Shown here piece after piece: positions 1-6,590 of a stretch of DNA of 6,590 nt (the stretch's first letter is position 1; each line of letters starts with the position of its first letter). A model generated the notes under the pieces. It did not search any database. It saw nothing but the letters and a program-made list of their open reading frames with translations, and had not been told where the DNA came from. The DNA is taken from positions 1-6,590 of the forward strand of contig JAUVIY010000147.1 of assembly GCA_030592625.1 (NCBI GenBank), read 5' to 3'. A program made the position numbers and the translations under genes. Source of the stretch: Spirochaeta sp. GTDB lineage: Bacteria; Spirochaetota; Spirochaetia; DSM-2461.

Positions 1-2552
1 CCCAACGTGCTCAGCGAATACTCACTGTACTGGCAAAGGAAGAGGCCAAACGATTCCATGCCGACAAGCTGCTGAGTGAGCATATTGTCCTGGCCATTCT
101 GCGGGAAAAGGGCGGTATCGCCTTCAAATGCCTCCAGAGGCTGGGTATTAATATGTCGGAAATGGTTACCGAATTGGAAAAAGGGCTTCCTCACAGAAAT
201 CCATCTTTCCAGCTTGGAGAGATACCCCCCTCTAATCGCGTCAAAATGCTGCTGGAAAACGCCGCTAATGAAGCTACGACACTCAATCATGAGTATATCG
301 GCACCGAACACTTCCTGCTTGCCGCCGCAGGTGAGCCGGGCAGTGCCACCAGTGCGTATTTGTCCCTCTACAAAGTGACCGTGGATATACTCCGTGGCAT
401 CGTTTACGAAATAAACGGAGAGCGGGAGGGAACAAGGACAACTCAGCGAAAAGTGGAAAAGCCGGCCTTCACTAAAAAGGCATCCGGCTCGGAGAGCAAG
501 TCCGTTACCGGCATGCTGGACGAATTCTCCCGGGATTGGACGGCCATGGCGCAAAAGGGGCAACTGGATCCCGTTGTCGGTCGGGAAAAAGAGATTGCCA
601 GGGTTATGAGAATCCTGGCCAGGCGTACCAAGAACAATCCGGTACTGATCGGGGAACCGGGAGTTGGTAAAACCGCGGTCGTTGAGGGACTGGCCCAGGA
701 AATTATTGACGGAACGGCTCCTGATATATTCTCAGGCAAACGTCTGGTCAGTCTCGATCTGGCAGCACTGGTTGCCGGTACGAAGTACAGGGGTGAGTTC
801 GAGGAACGGCTGAAGAAAGTTATCAAGGAAATCGACAAGGCCGGAAATATCATTCTGTTCATCGACGAGCTTCATACGATCATAGGTGCAGGCGGTGCCG
901 AGGGAGCCATTGATGCATCAAACATGCTCAAACCCGCCCTGAGCCGCGGAGAGCTTCAGTGTATCGGTGCTACTACGATGAACGAGTACAAGAAGTATAT
1001 AGAGAAGGATGCTGCTCTGGAACGGAGATTTCAATCCGTTATCATCGAGGAGCCGACTATTGAAGAAACCTACGAAATCCTTTGCGGTATAAAAAGCCGC
1101 TATGAAGATCATCACAATGTGACTTATAGGGATGAAGCCCTGAGATCCGCCGCCGAACTCGCAGGGCGTTATGTCACGGAACGACACCTGCCGGATAAGG
1201 CCATCGACCTGATCGATGAAGCCGGTTCGAGCAAACGGATGCAGAACAACACCAGGCCGGAAGCTATCGGAGAACTCGAGGTTAAAACACACGATCTCAC
1301 TGAAGAGAAGATCTCCTATGTGAATGCCCAGGATTATGAGAACGCTGCGAAAGTAAGAGACAGGGTTCGTGACATGAGGAACCGCATTGACGAGCTCAAA
1401 GCTGATTGGGAGAAAACTCTCAAGGAAGAGAAAAACCTCATAAGCGTGGAGGATATCCAGGCTATCGTCTCGGAGAACACAGGCATTCCAATGGTGAGAA
1501 TCGTCAAGAGTGAATCGGACAAACTCCTGCAGATTGAGAATGAGCTGCATAACAGTGTCATCGGTCAGGATGAAGCCATCGCATCAGTGGCATCAGCCGT
1601 ACGCAGGTCTCGAACCGGACTCAATTCTCCGTCCCGACCCTTAGGTTCATTTATTTTTCTAGGTCCCACCGGAGTTGGTAAAACACTCCTTGCCAAGAGT
1701 TTGGCTGAGTATCTGTTCGGAGATACCGAGGCACTGATACGGGTTGATATGTCTGATTTCATGGAGAAGCACAATGCGTCCCGTCTGGTGGGTGCACCTC
1801 CTGGATACGTAGGTTATGAAGAAGGCGGGCTGCTTACGGAGAAAATTCGTAAACGACCATATTCCGTCGTTTTACTGGACGAGATTGAAAAAGCCCATGC
1901 CGATGTTTTCAACCTGCTGCTTCAGGTTCTGGAGGAAGGTGAGCTTCAGGACAATTTCGGTCACAAAGTGTCTTTTCGGAATGCCGTTCTCATCATGACT
2001 TCCAATGCAGGAGCCAGAGAAATCAATCGGGGAAGCTTCGGTTTCCAGACGGGAAACGGTATCATGGCCCACGATGATATAAAATCCACGGCAATGACTG
2101 AACTGAAGCGCCTCTTTCGCCCGGAATTTTTGAATCGGGTCGACGAAATAGTCGTTTTTCACAGCCTGAAATACGATCATGTGATGAATATTCTGGACCT
2201 GATGCTTAATGAAGTAAGAGAACGCTTGTCCGGACTGGAGATTACTCTGGAAGTCAATTCCAAGGCACGGGATATGCTGATGCAGATGGGATATAACGTT
2301 ATTTATGGTGCCAGACCCTTGAGACGCACGATCCAGAAGGAGATTGAAGATCCGCTTTCTGTCGCCATACTCCAGGGCCGATTCGAGTCCGGTGATTCTG
2401 TTTCAGCCGAAGTTCGATCCGGAAAAATCAGCTTCAGGCGCAAGAACAGAAGAAAAAGATCTACAGAACCGGCAGAAAGCATGACAGGAGATACACCTAT
2501 ATCCCTTCCTGAGGCAAAGGTGGATATACCGGAGGAACAGCCCAGGAATTAA
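1..2552 (+). CDS. clpC: ClpC-family AAA+ unfoldase, ATP-binding subunit of Clp protease (5'-partial)
   Basis: Hsp100 ATPase that unfolds cytoplasmic proteins and threads them into ClpP. The frame is open from base 3, giving 849 visible residues; family alignment suggests only about 5-20 N-terminal residues are missing, so the ATG at 153 is internal. Order by visible residue: a double Clp_N domain (about 1-135, with SEH near 25-27 and TEH at 101-103). D1 follows, with Walker A GEPGVGKT 217-224, pore tyrosine Y262, Walker B D288/E289 and arginine fingers R341/R342. Next is a short UVR-like coiled-coil M-domain (about 425-480). D2 has Walker A GPTGVGKT 554-561, pore Y602, Walker B D626/E627, sensor-1 N668 and sensor-2 R771. 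A ClpP-docking-type tripeptide FGF lies at 679-681. The short M-domain and the docking loop favour ClpC over ClpA or ClpB. All ATPase residues are intact. A roughly 38-residue C-terminal tail with a basic cluster (812-819) is longer than in the Bacillus protein. The promoter is outside the window. Confidence 0.93.
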   Translation, partial: QRAQRILTVLAKEEAKRFHADKLLSEHIVLAILREKGGIAFKCLQRLGINMSEMVTELEKGLPHRNPSFQLGEIPPSNRVKMLLENAANEATTLNHEYIGTEHFLLAAAGEPGSATSAYLSLYKVTVDILRGIVYEINGEREGTRTTQRKVEKPAFTKKASGSESKSVTGMLDEFSRDWTAMAQKGQLDPVVGREKEIARVMRILARRTKNNPVLIGEPGVGKTAVVEGLAQEIIDGTAPDIFSGKRLVSLDLAALVAGTKYRGEFEERLKKVIKEIDKAGNIILFIDELHTIIGAGGAEGAIDASNMLKPALSRGELQCIGATTMNEYKKYIEKDAALERRFQSVIIEEPTIEETYEILCGIKSRYEDHHNVTYRDEALRSAAELAGRYVTERHLPDKAIDLIDEAGSSKRMQNNTRPEAIGELEVKTHDLTEEKISYVNAQDYENAAKVRDRVRDMRNRIDELKADWEKTLKEEKNLISVEDIQAIVSENTGIPMVRIVKSESDKLLQIENELHNSVIGQDEAIASVASAVRRSRTGLNSPSRPLGSFIFLGPTGVGKTLLAKSLAEYLFGDTEALIRVDMSDFMEKHNASRLVGAPPGYVGYEEGGLLTEKIRKRPYSVVLLDEIEKAHADVFNLLLQVLEEGELQDNFGHKVSFRNAVLIMTSNAGAREINRGSFGFQTGNGIMAHDDIKSTAMTELKRLFRPEFLNRVDEIVVFHSLKYDHVMNILDLMLNEVRERLSGLEITLEVNSKARDMLMQMGYNVIYGARPLRRTIQKEIEDPLSVAILQGRFESGDSVSAEVRSGKISFRRKNRRKRSTEPAESMTGDTPISLPEAKVDIPEEQPRN

Positions 2553-2562
2553 CTCCTGTGTT
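2531..2562 (+). promoter_or_regulatory. Possible hairpin-assisted ribosome binding site for the TPR gene
   Basis: The strong Shine-Dalgarno-like GGAGGAA (2531-2537) lies inside the clpC end, 25 nt before the ATG at 2563, which is too far for direct use. Between them CAGGA (2543-2547) can pair with TCCTG (2554-2558) around a 6-nt loop carrying the clpC stop codon. Folding this 16-nt hairpin would leave about 9 nt between GGAGGAA and the ATG. Alternatively, AGGA at 2544-2547 is a weak, distant site that the hairpin would hide until clpC ribosomes melt it. The stem is only 5 bp, so this is a suggestion. Confidence 0.3.
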
Positions 2563-5406
2563 ATGCTGGGTGCCATAATGAGACGGCGTTTATCTTACGT
2601 TCTGATACTCATCCTCCTTTTCACCGGTACTACCGTATTCGGGCAGTCGGCGGATCAGCTGTATGCCGGCGGCCGCCAGGCCTTTACCGACGGTCTATGG
2701 CCGACGGCGTCCTCCCAGTTCTCCCGATTGCTCAGGGAGTATCCTGAAGATCCCCGGGCGGATTCAGCGGCTTATATGGGAGCCGTCGCTTACTACAATG
2801 CAGAAGAATACAAGCGCTGCATTGATGTCCTCGTTCACTTCTCCAGAAGGTACCCCGATTCCGCCTGGAATCGAAGAGTTGCCTACTGGGAGGGCCTGGC
2901 GCGCTATGAGCTGGGGGACTGGTCCGGGGCTTCGGCGGCATTCGAACGCCAATCGGCACTGATAGAGGAATCCGCCTACAGGGAACGCTCATTACTTTAT
3001 CTTGGCGCCTGCAGGGAGAATCTCGGTGACTGGGACGGTGCCGAAAAGGCCTATTCAACCATCCTCAATGAAGGCCGGGACTTCGATCTTGTGTCCAGAG
3101 CCGTATTTCGCCTCGGCCAGATCCGGTTATCGGATAACAGGCCGTCGGAAGCGTTGGAAGCGTTCAATCTTCTGGCCTACGATTATCCCTCCTCACCGAT
3201 GGCGTCGGACAGTGATTACTGGATAGCCGAATCCCGCAGACGTATGGGACAGGACGAGGCCGCACTGAACAGCTATCGCAATTTCCTGGCGACGGTTTAC
3301 AAATCACCATACAGATCCTTTGCCTTACTGGAAGCCGCCCGGCTGGCTTCGGATGCTCATTATGATGATGAGGCTCTGGCTTATCTCGATCTCAGGGACG
3401 ATGAGCGCTCGTCCGGTTCGGATGAAGAGGCTCGGGTGGTACTCAGAATCAGAGCGGCCTCCTACATGCGGATCGGTCAGATGTCAGAGGCAAGAACGTC
3501 CTATGCGGCGATCCTCAGAAATCCCTTTGATGCCGGCGAAGCACAGGCAGCCGCTTTCAACCTGGCTCAAACCTGGATCGGAACCGACAGGATCGGTTCG
3601 GCGGTACCCTATCTTGAACGGGCCGCAGATGGACCTGATAGACGCATATCCGCCGATGCCTTGTATCTTGCGGGTACAATTCTGCTTCATTCCGGTGACA
3701 ACCGAGGTGCCGATGTGCTTGAACGATTCGCCGGGGATTACCGTCGTGATGAGAGGAGGGAGGAAGCTCTCCGCCTGGCCGTCAAAACCCGGCGGGACGA
3801 CGGTGAATCCGAACTGGCGACCGGGGTTTTAAACACGCTCGTCCGGGATTATCCGCAGAGTGAAGAAGCCCCGTCTTATTTGTTTCTTCGCGCCGAAATC
3901 GCCCTTGAAACCAATGACTCGACATCAGCGTTAAGAGACTATGGTATCCTCACCGAAACCTACGGGGAATCCTCTCTTGCAGTGGATGCCCACTCCCGGA
4001 TCGGCTACATCTATGCAGATCGGAATGAACATATCCGTGCAGCCGGGCATTACCGACAGGCCGCTGATATCTCAGGCGGGACGGAAGGGGGAGAGACCGG
4101 ACGCAGGGCTGTGTACTCGGCTGCTGTAGCCTATCTTAACGGTGGGAGAGGCGCCGATGCCGTTATCCTTTTCGATTCTCTTGTTCGATCAGATCCTTCC
4201 GGTCCCTGGAGTGTCGAGGCGGCCTACCACATGGGAGAGGCACTCTACAACGACGAAGACTATCAGGGTGCGCGCCGTGCATACGAAACCGCCGCTCAAT
4301 ATGGCGATGCCGATTGGGCCTTCGAGGCTCTGTACGGTATCGGCTGGACCTGGTTCCGTGATACGGACTGGAGCAAGGCTGCAGATGCCTTTCAAAAAGC
4401 CGCTGAAGCGGCGGTAACCCGGGAACAGGAAGCCCGATCCCGATATCGTGTGGGTTTGAGTCTAGCCTCGGCCGGAGAGTGGGAAGAGGCCCTGGTTTCT
4501 TATGACGAAGCACTGACGGTACGGGTCGGAATCTGGAGGGAAGAGGCTTTATATCAGAGGGCATGGGCACTCCTTAACCTTGATCGAATTGATGAAGCGG
4601 GTGAAACCGCTGATATCCTTGCCCTGGAATTTCCCGATAGCAGTCTGCCGGCCGATCTGCCGTTCAGAATGGGGGAAAACGCCATGGCAGCGGGAGAGTA
4701 TTCAGAAGCGATTATCTGGTACGATCGCTGCAGGGCCGACTATCCCGACTCGGATATTGCCGTTCGTGCTGAATTGAGAGCCGCATTGGCGGCCCGAGAG
4801 AGTGGTGATGCCGGGGATTCAGCACAGCGATACGGAAAGTGGATTCTCAGCCGGCCTCAAGATCCCGGTGCCGGCGCCGCCGCTCGATCATGGTCGGAAA
4901 CCCTGAAGGACGCAGGCGATCCCGATCTGGCGGTGGATGCCATGACACAGATTATGGAAGCGGTCCCTGACGATCCGGAACTCAGATCTCCGATTATTCT
5001 GGCCTGGGCCCGTGTCCTGGGCATTCCTCCCGAATCACGGGAACTTCTGGAAACCATTGCCGAGGATGAGTCCCTTCCTCCGGCCGATCGGGCTGAGGCC
5101 CTGCTTCTGACTGCCCACAGGTACCGCATGGATGGCAGACAAGGTCGTTCCCGGCAGCTTTACGAAGTATTAATCCGTGATATACCCGGAAGGATAGGAG
5201 CCGAAGCACAGGAAGGTATGGCCCGCAGCTATGCCGATGAAGGCAAGCTCGGCGAAGCCGCTGAGGCCTATCTGGCCGTGCCCTATCTCTATCCGGAACA
5301 GACCGATATAGCGGTCCGTGCCCTCAGGGAAGCTGAAAAACTTTATCGGGAAGCCGGTCGCGACAATGAAGCCGATAAAATCCGTTCCCGCCTTAATTCT
5401 CTTTAG
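2563..5406 (+). CDS. Large exported tetratricopeptide-repeat (TPR) protein, function unknown
   Basis: A 947-residue protein, probably exported to the periplasm or envelope, made almost wholly of TPR-like helical hairpins; such arrays usually serve as protein-binding scaffolds. A signal peptide is clear: RRR at 7-9, a hydrophobic core from about 10 to 23, and a V-F-G cleavage site at 25-27 before Gln28. There is no lipobox cysteine. Roughly 20-22 repeats follow from about residue 31 to the end, many closing with Y-P-x-S or similar (near 60, 97, 208, 430, 727), as in YbgF/BamD-type TPRs. The repeat signature is weak at about 740-845. No enzymatic motif or later membrane span is visible. The gene starts 10 bp after the clpC stop and is probably co-transcribed with it. 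ATG 2563 is taken as the outer start; ATG 2578 would begin directly at MRRR, giving a more canonical signal peptide (942 residues), and is about equally likely. Neither has a well-placed Shine-Dalgarno. Sampled lines look more GC-rich than clpC. The specific role is not recognised. Confidence 0.9.
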   Translation: MLGAIMRRRLSYVLILILLFTGTTVFGQSADQLYAGGRQAFTDGLWPTASSQFSRLLREYPEDPRADSAAYMGAVAYYNAEEYKRCIDVLVHFSRRYPDSAWNRRVAYWEGLARYELGDWSGASAAFERQSALIEESAYRERSLLYLGACRENLGDWDGAEKAYSTILNEGRDFDLVSRAVFRLGQIRLSDNRPSEALEAFNLLAYDYPSSPMASDSDYWIAESRRRMGQDEAALNSYRNFLATVYKSPYRSFALLEAARLASDAHYDDEALAYLDLRDDERSSGSDEEARVVLRIRAASYMRIGQMSEARTSYAAILRNPFDAGEAQAAAFNLAQTWIGTDRIGSAVPYLERAADGPDRRISADALYLAGTILLHSGDNRGADVLERFAGDYRRDERREEALRLAVKTRRDDGESELATGVLNTLVRDYPQSEEAPSYLFLRAEIALETNDSTSALRDYGILTETYGESSLAVDAHSRIGYIYADRNEHIRAAGHYRQAADISGGTEGGETGRRAVYSAAVAYLNGGRGADAVILFDSLVRSDPSGPWSVEAAYHMGEALYNDEDYQGARRAYETAAQYGDADWAFEALYGIGWTWFRDTDWSKAADAFQKAAEAAVTREQEARSRYRVGLSLASAGEWEEALVSYDEALTVRVGIWREEALYQRAWALLNLDRIDEAGETADILALEFPDSSLPADLPFRMGENAMAAGEYSEAIIWYDRCRADYPDSDIAVRAELRAALAARESGDAGDSAQRYGKWILSRPQDPGAGAAARSWSETLKDAGDPDLAVDAMTQIMEAVPDDPELRSPIILAWARVLGIPPESRELLETIAEDESLPPADRAEALLLTAHRYRMDGRQGRSRQLYEVLIRDIPGRIGAEAQEGMARSYADEGKLGEAAEAYLAVPYLYPEQTDIAVRALREAEKLYREAGRDNEADKIRSRLNSL

Positions 5407-5409
5407 TGA

Positions 5410-5444
5410 GGTAATTTCAAAAATCGAGTATTTTTGAAATTACC
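5410..5444 (+). terminator. Hairpin directly after the TPR gene (putative terminator)
   Basis: A perfect 15-bp inverted repeat (5410-5424 with 5430-5444) encloses the 5-nt loop CGAGT and begins 3 nt after the TAG stop at 5404-5406. The stem is AT-rich with GG/CC only at its base. A T5 run lies within the 3' arm (5431-5435), but no T tract follows the stem, so it is not a textbook intrinsic terminator. Position favours 3'-end formation or mRNA 3' protection. The hairpin itself is certain; its function is inferred. Confidence 0.6.
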
Positions 5445-5454
5445 CAGACCTTTA

Positions 5455-5488
5455 GAATACATAATTTATTATAATAAATTATGTATTC
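5455..5488. repeat. Perfect 34-bp AT-rich palindrome between convergent genes
   Basis: Bases 5455-5488 equal their own reverse complement with no spacer (17-bp arms); only 4 of 34 bases are G or C. It sits midway between the two outer hairpins, separated from them by 10 and 12 bp. By symmetry it presents the same structure to transcripts from either side, so a shared bidirectional terminator is possible. A cruciform or a dimeric protein-binding site is also possible. The symmetry is read directly; the function is not known. Confidence 0.7.
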
Positions 5489-5500
5489 GACCCCATGACG

Positions 5501-5534
5501 AGGTTCTTACAAAATGGTAATTTTGAAAGAACCT
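5501..5534 (-). terminator. Hairpin directly after the kinase gene (putative terminator)
   Basis: An inverted repeat of 8 bp (5501-5508 with 5527-5534), an A-A mismatch, then 6 bp (5510-5515 with 5520-5525) around the 4-nt loop GGTA (5516-5519, plus strand). On the minus strand it begins immediately after the TAA stop of the kinase gene (5537-5535), the expected place for a terminator of that transcript. No T tract follows on the minus strand. It mirrors the hairpin that follows the TPR gene. Confidence 0.55.
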
Positions 5535-6590
5535 TTAGTAACGAAAGCCGCTGCGCCCAATGAATTCCCTGATAATGGACAGTTCCGGTACTTCCTCAAC
5601 GGGGAACGGGGAAAAATTCCTCAGGAAAGACATCAGTCGGCGGGCTTCCCCGTATTCCTCTTCAACAGGACTGACGGTACGAAGCAATGGCTCGGCGAAA
5701 ACCTTCAGTATGGCCAGCTCGTAATCCAGGGCGGAATTGAACATCACATCGGCTGATCCCTGATACGGGAAAATGTGTTTTTCCTCACCACGGCGGACCG
5801 ACGGCCATATTCTCAGAGTGTCAATCGCCTGATAGTTCCGGAATTGGTGATCTCTGACGATTCGCCGTACAAGCCGGTTGTCTGTAGTGGGAATCCTGTC
5901 ATGGTCGTCCAGATTGAGCTGTGTCAGGGCCGATATATAGATCCGAAAAGCTTTATCCCTGTCCATTCCCGGAGTGAGATCGGGGTTCAGGCCATGAATG
6001 CCTTCAAATAGAAGAACCCCGTCATCATCGAGACTGATTTTTCGTCCCTTATCCAGTCGCCCGCAGACTTTTTTAAAGTCAAAGATGGGGATCTCGGTCT
6101 CTTTTCCTGCAAAAAGATTTTCCAGATTCCTGTTGAAGAGATCGACATCCAGGGCCTCAAGCACTTCAAAATCAGGTTTTCCCTCTTCATTCAGCGGGAC
6201 GTCCGTTCGTTCCCTGTAATAGTCATCAAGGCTGATCAGTTGGGGTTTCAGTCCTGCCGATTTCAGACTCAGCGCCAGCTTCTTGGTAAATGTGGTTTTC
6301 CCGGAAGATGAGGGGCCGGCGATCATTACGGCTTTTACCCGGTCCCGTTTCGATGTAATAAGACCAGCGTACTCGGCGATTTTCCGGTCGTGCAGGGCCT
6401 CGGCCGTCTGAATGAACTCTCTGGCCTGAACCCTGTTTCGGGAGAGTTCATTCAGCTGTGCGACATTCGACACCCCGAGGATTTCCCCCCATTTTTTATG
6501 TTCTTCATAAACTGAGAACAGCTTGGGTTCATCATCTTTGGCACCGATATCCTCCGGAGTCTGTGAGGGAGGGTATCGTAGAAGGAATCC
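5535..6590 (-). CDS. Uridine-kinase-like nucleoside kinase, C-terminal part (5'-partial)
   Basis: P-loop kinase of the phosphoribulokinase/uridine kinase family, expected to phosphorylate a nucleoside (probably uridine or cytidine) with ATP or GTP in the cytoplasm. The frame is open to the right edge, giving 351 visible residues, so the GTG at 6473 is internal. By visible residue: a linker with the conserved-looking EPKLFSVYEE at 21-30, then Walker A GPSSSGKT 92-99. The substrate-side DDYY follows at 122-125, then the strand and acidic motif LLFEGIHGLN 193-202 (E196). An arginine-rich lid lies at about 239-251. The conserved-looking C-terminal block has FNSALDYEL near 284-292. A kinase with this much sequence ahead of its P-loop resembles the roughly 550-residue proteins that carry TGS and threonyl-tRNA-synthetase-like second domains before the kinase; those would be off the edge and are not seen. 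It converges on the TPR gene. The substrate cannot be read from sequence. Confidence 0.88.
   Translation of the reverse strand, partial: GFLLRYPPSQTPEDIGAKDDEPKLFSVYEEHKKWGEILGVSNVAQLNELSRNRVQAREFIQTAEALHDRKIAEYAGLITSKRDRVKAVMIAGPSSSGKTTFTKKLALSLKSAGLKPQLISLDDYYRERTDVPLNEEGKPDFEVLEALDVDLFNRNLENLFAGKETEIPIFDFKKVCGRLDKGRKISLDDDGVLLFEGIHGLNPDLTPGMDRDKAFRIYISALTQLNLDDHDRIPTTDNRLVRRIVRDHQFRNYQAIDTLRIWPSVRRGEEKHIFPYQGSADVMFNSALDYELAILKVFAEPLLRTVSPVEEEYGEARRLMSFLRNFSPFPVEEVPELSIIREFIGRSGFRY

Noticed and set aside
153..155. ATG as the start of ClpC
   Set aside because: The in-frame sequence back to base 3 encodes the first Clp_N helices, including the SEH motif, so the true start is upstream of the window.
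918..1550. Long open frame of 210 codons on the minus strand inside clpC
   Set aside because: It lies fully antisense to conserved AAA+ sequence, has no recognisable domain and no ribosome-site context; it is a by-product of the coding strand's codon bias.
3320..3832. 170-codon plus-strand frame inside the TPR gene
   Set aside because: It overlaps clear TPR repeats in another frame, and its product is rich in Pro/Arg/Trp with no coherent pattern.
4163..4570. 135-codon minus-strand frame inside the TPR gene
   Set aside because: Antisense shadow in GC-rich coding DNA with a Pro/Arg-rich, low-complexity product.
5430..5480. Possible promoter, TTGAAA at 5434-5439 and TATAAT at 5470-5475
   Set aside because: The spacing is 30 bp, TATAAT results from the palindrome, and nothing but antisense sequence follows on the plus strand.
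5410..5534. CRISPR-like array, from the regular spacing of three repeats
   Set aside because: The three palindromes differ in sequence, there is no repeated unit with unique spacers, and no cas gene is present.
5514..5756. 80-codon plus-strand frame beginning in the intergenic hairpin
   Set aside because: It runs antisense over the conserved kinase C-terminus; its start is inside the hairpin and no family is recognised.
6471..6473. GTG as the start of the nucleoside kinase
   Set aside because: The frame stays open to the window edge, and the upstream residues, including the EPKLFSVYEE segment, look like conserved protein.

Overview
The window holds the 3' part of a clpC-family AAA+ gene, a complete gene for a large exported TPR protein, and the 3' part of a convergent uridine-kinase-like gene. 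All three proteins look bacterial. The N-terminal wording of the ClpC and the kinase layout, a P-loop kinase preceded by a longer N-terminal region, suggest a free-living spirochaete (Spirochaetales-like). That assignment rests on recalled family resemblance, not a search.

Layout. Bases 1-2552 (+) encode a ClpC-type Hsp100 unfoldase whose first few residues lie off the left edge. A 10-bp gap separates it from a TPR gene at 2563-5406 (+), so the two are probably co-transcribed. The TPR product has a signal peptide and about twenty TPR-like helical hairpins, many marked by a Y-P-x-S motif as in the periplasmic or outer-membrane YbgF/BamD style. Bases 5535-6590 (-) encode the C-terminal 351 residues of a nucleoside kinase that runs off the right edge.

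The most unusual non-coding structure is the 128-bp convergent intergenic region (5407-5534). It is filled almost completely by three palindromes of 35, 34 and 34 nt with centres about 45 bp apart. The outer two abut the stop codons of the flanking genes. The middle one is a perfect 34-bp AT-rich palindrome. They probably act as back-to-back terminators, but none has a classic GC stem followed by a U tract.

Genes together: ClpC would unfold cytoplasmic proteins for ClpP, while the TPR protein would act outside the inner membrane as a protein-interaction scaffold. Apart from probable co-transcription, nothing in the sequence shows a direct link. The kinase belongs to a separate, opposing transcription unit. 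I found no RNA gene, insertion sequence, CRISPR array or obvious mobile element. I do not see a clear new multi-gene system here; the best leads are the palindrome triplet, the clpC/TPR junction hairpin and the large uncharacterised TPR protein.
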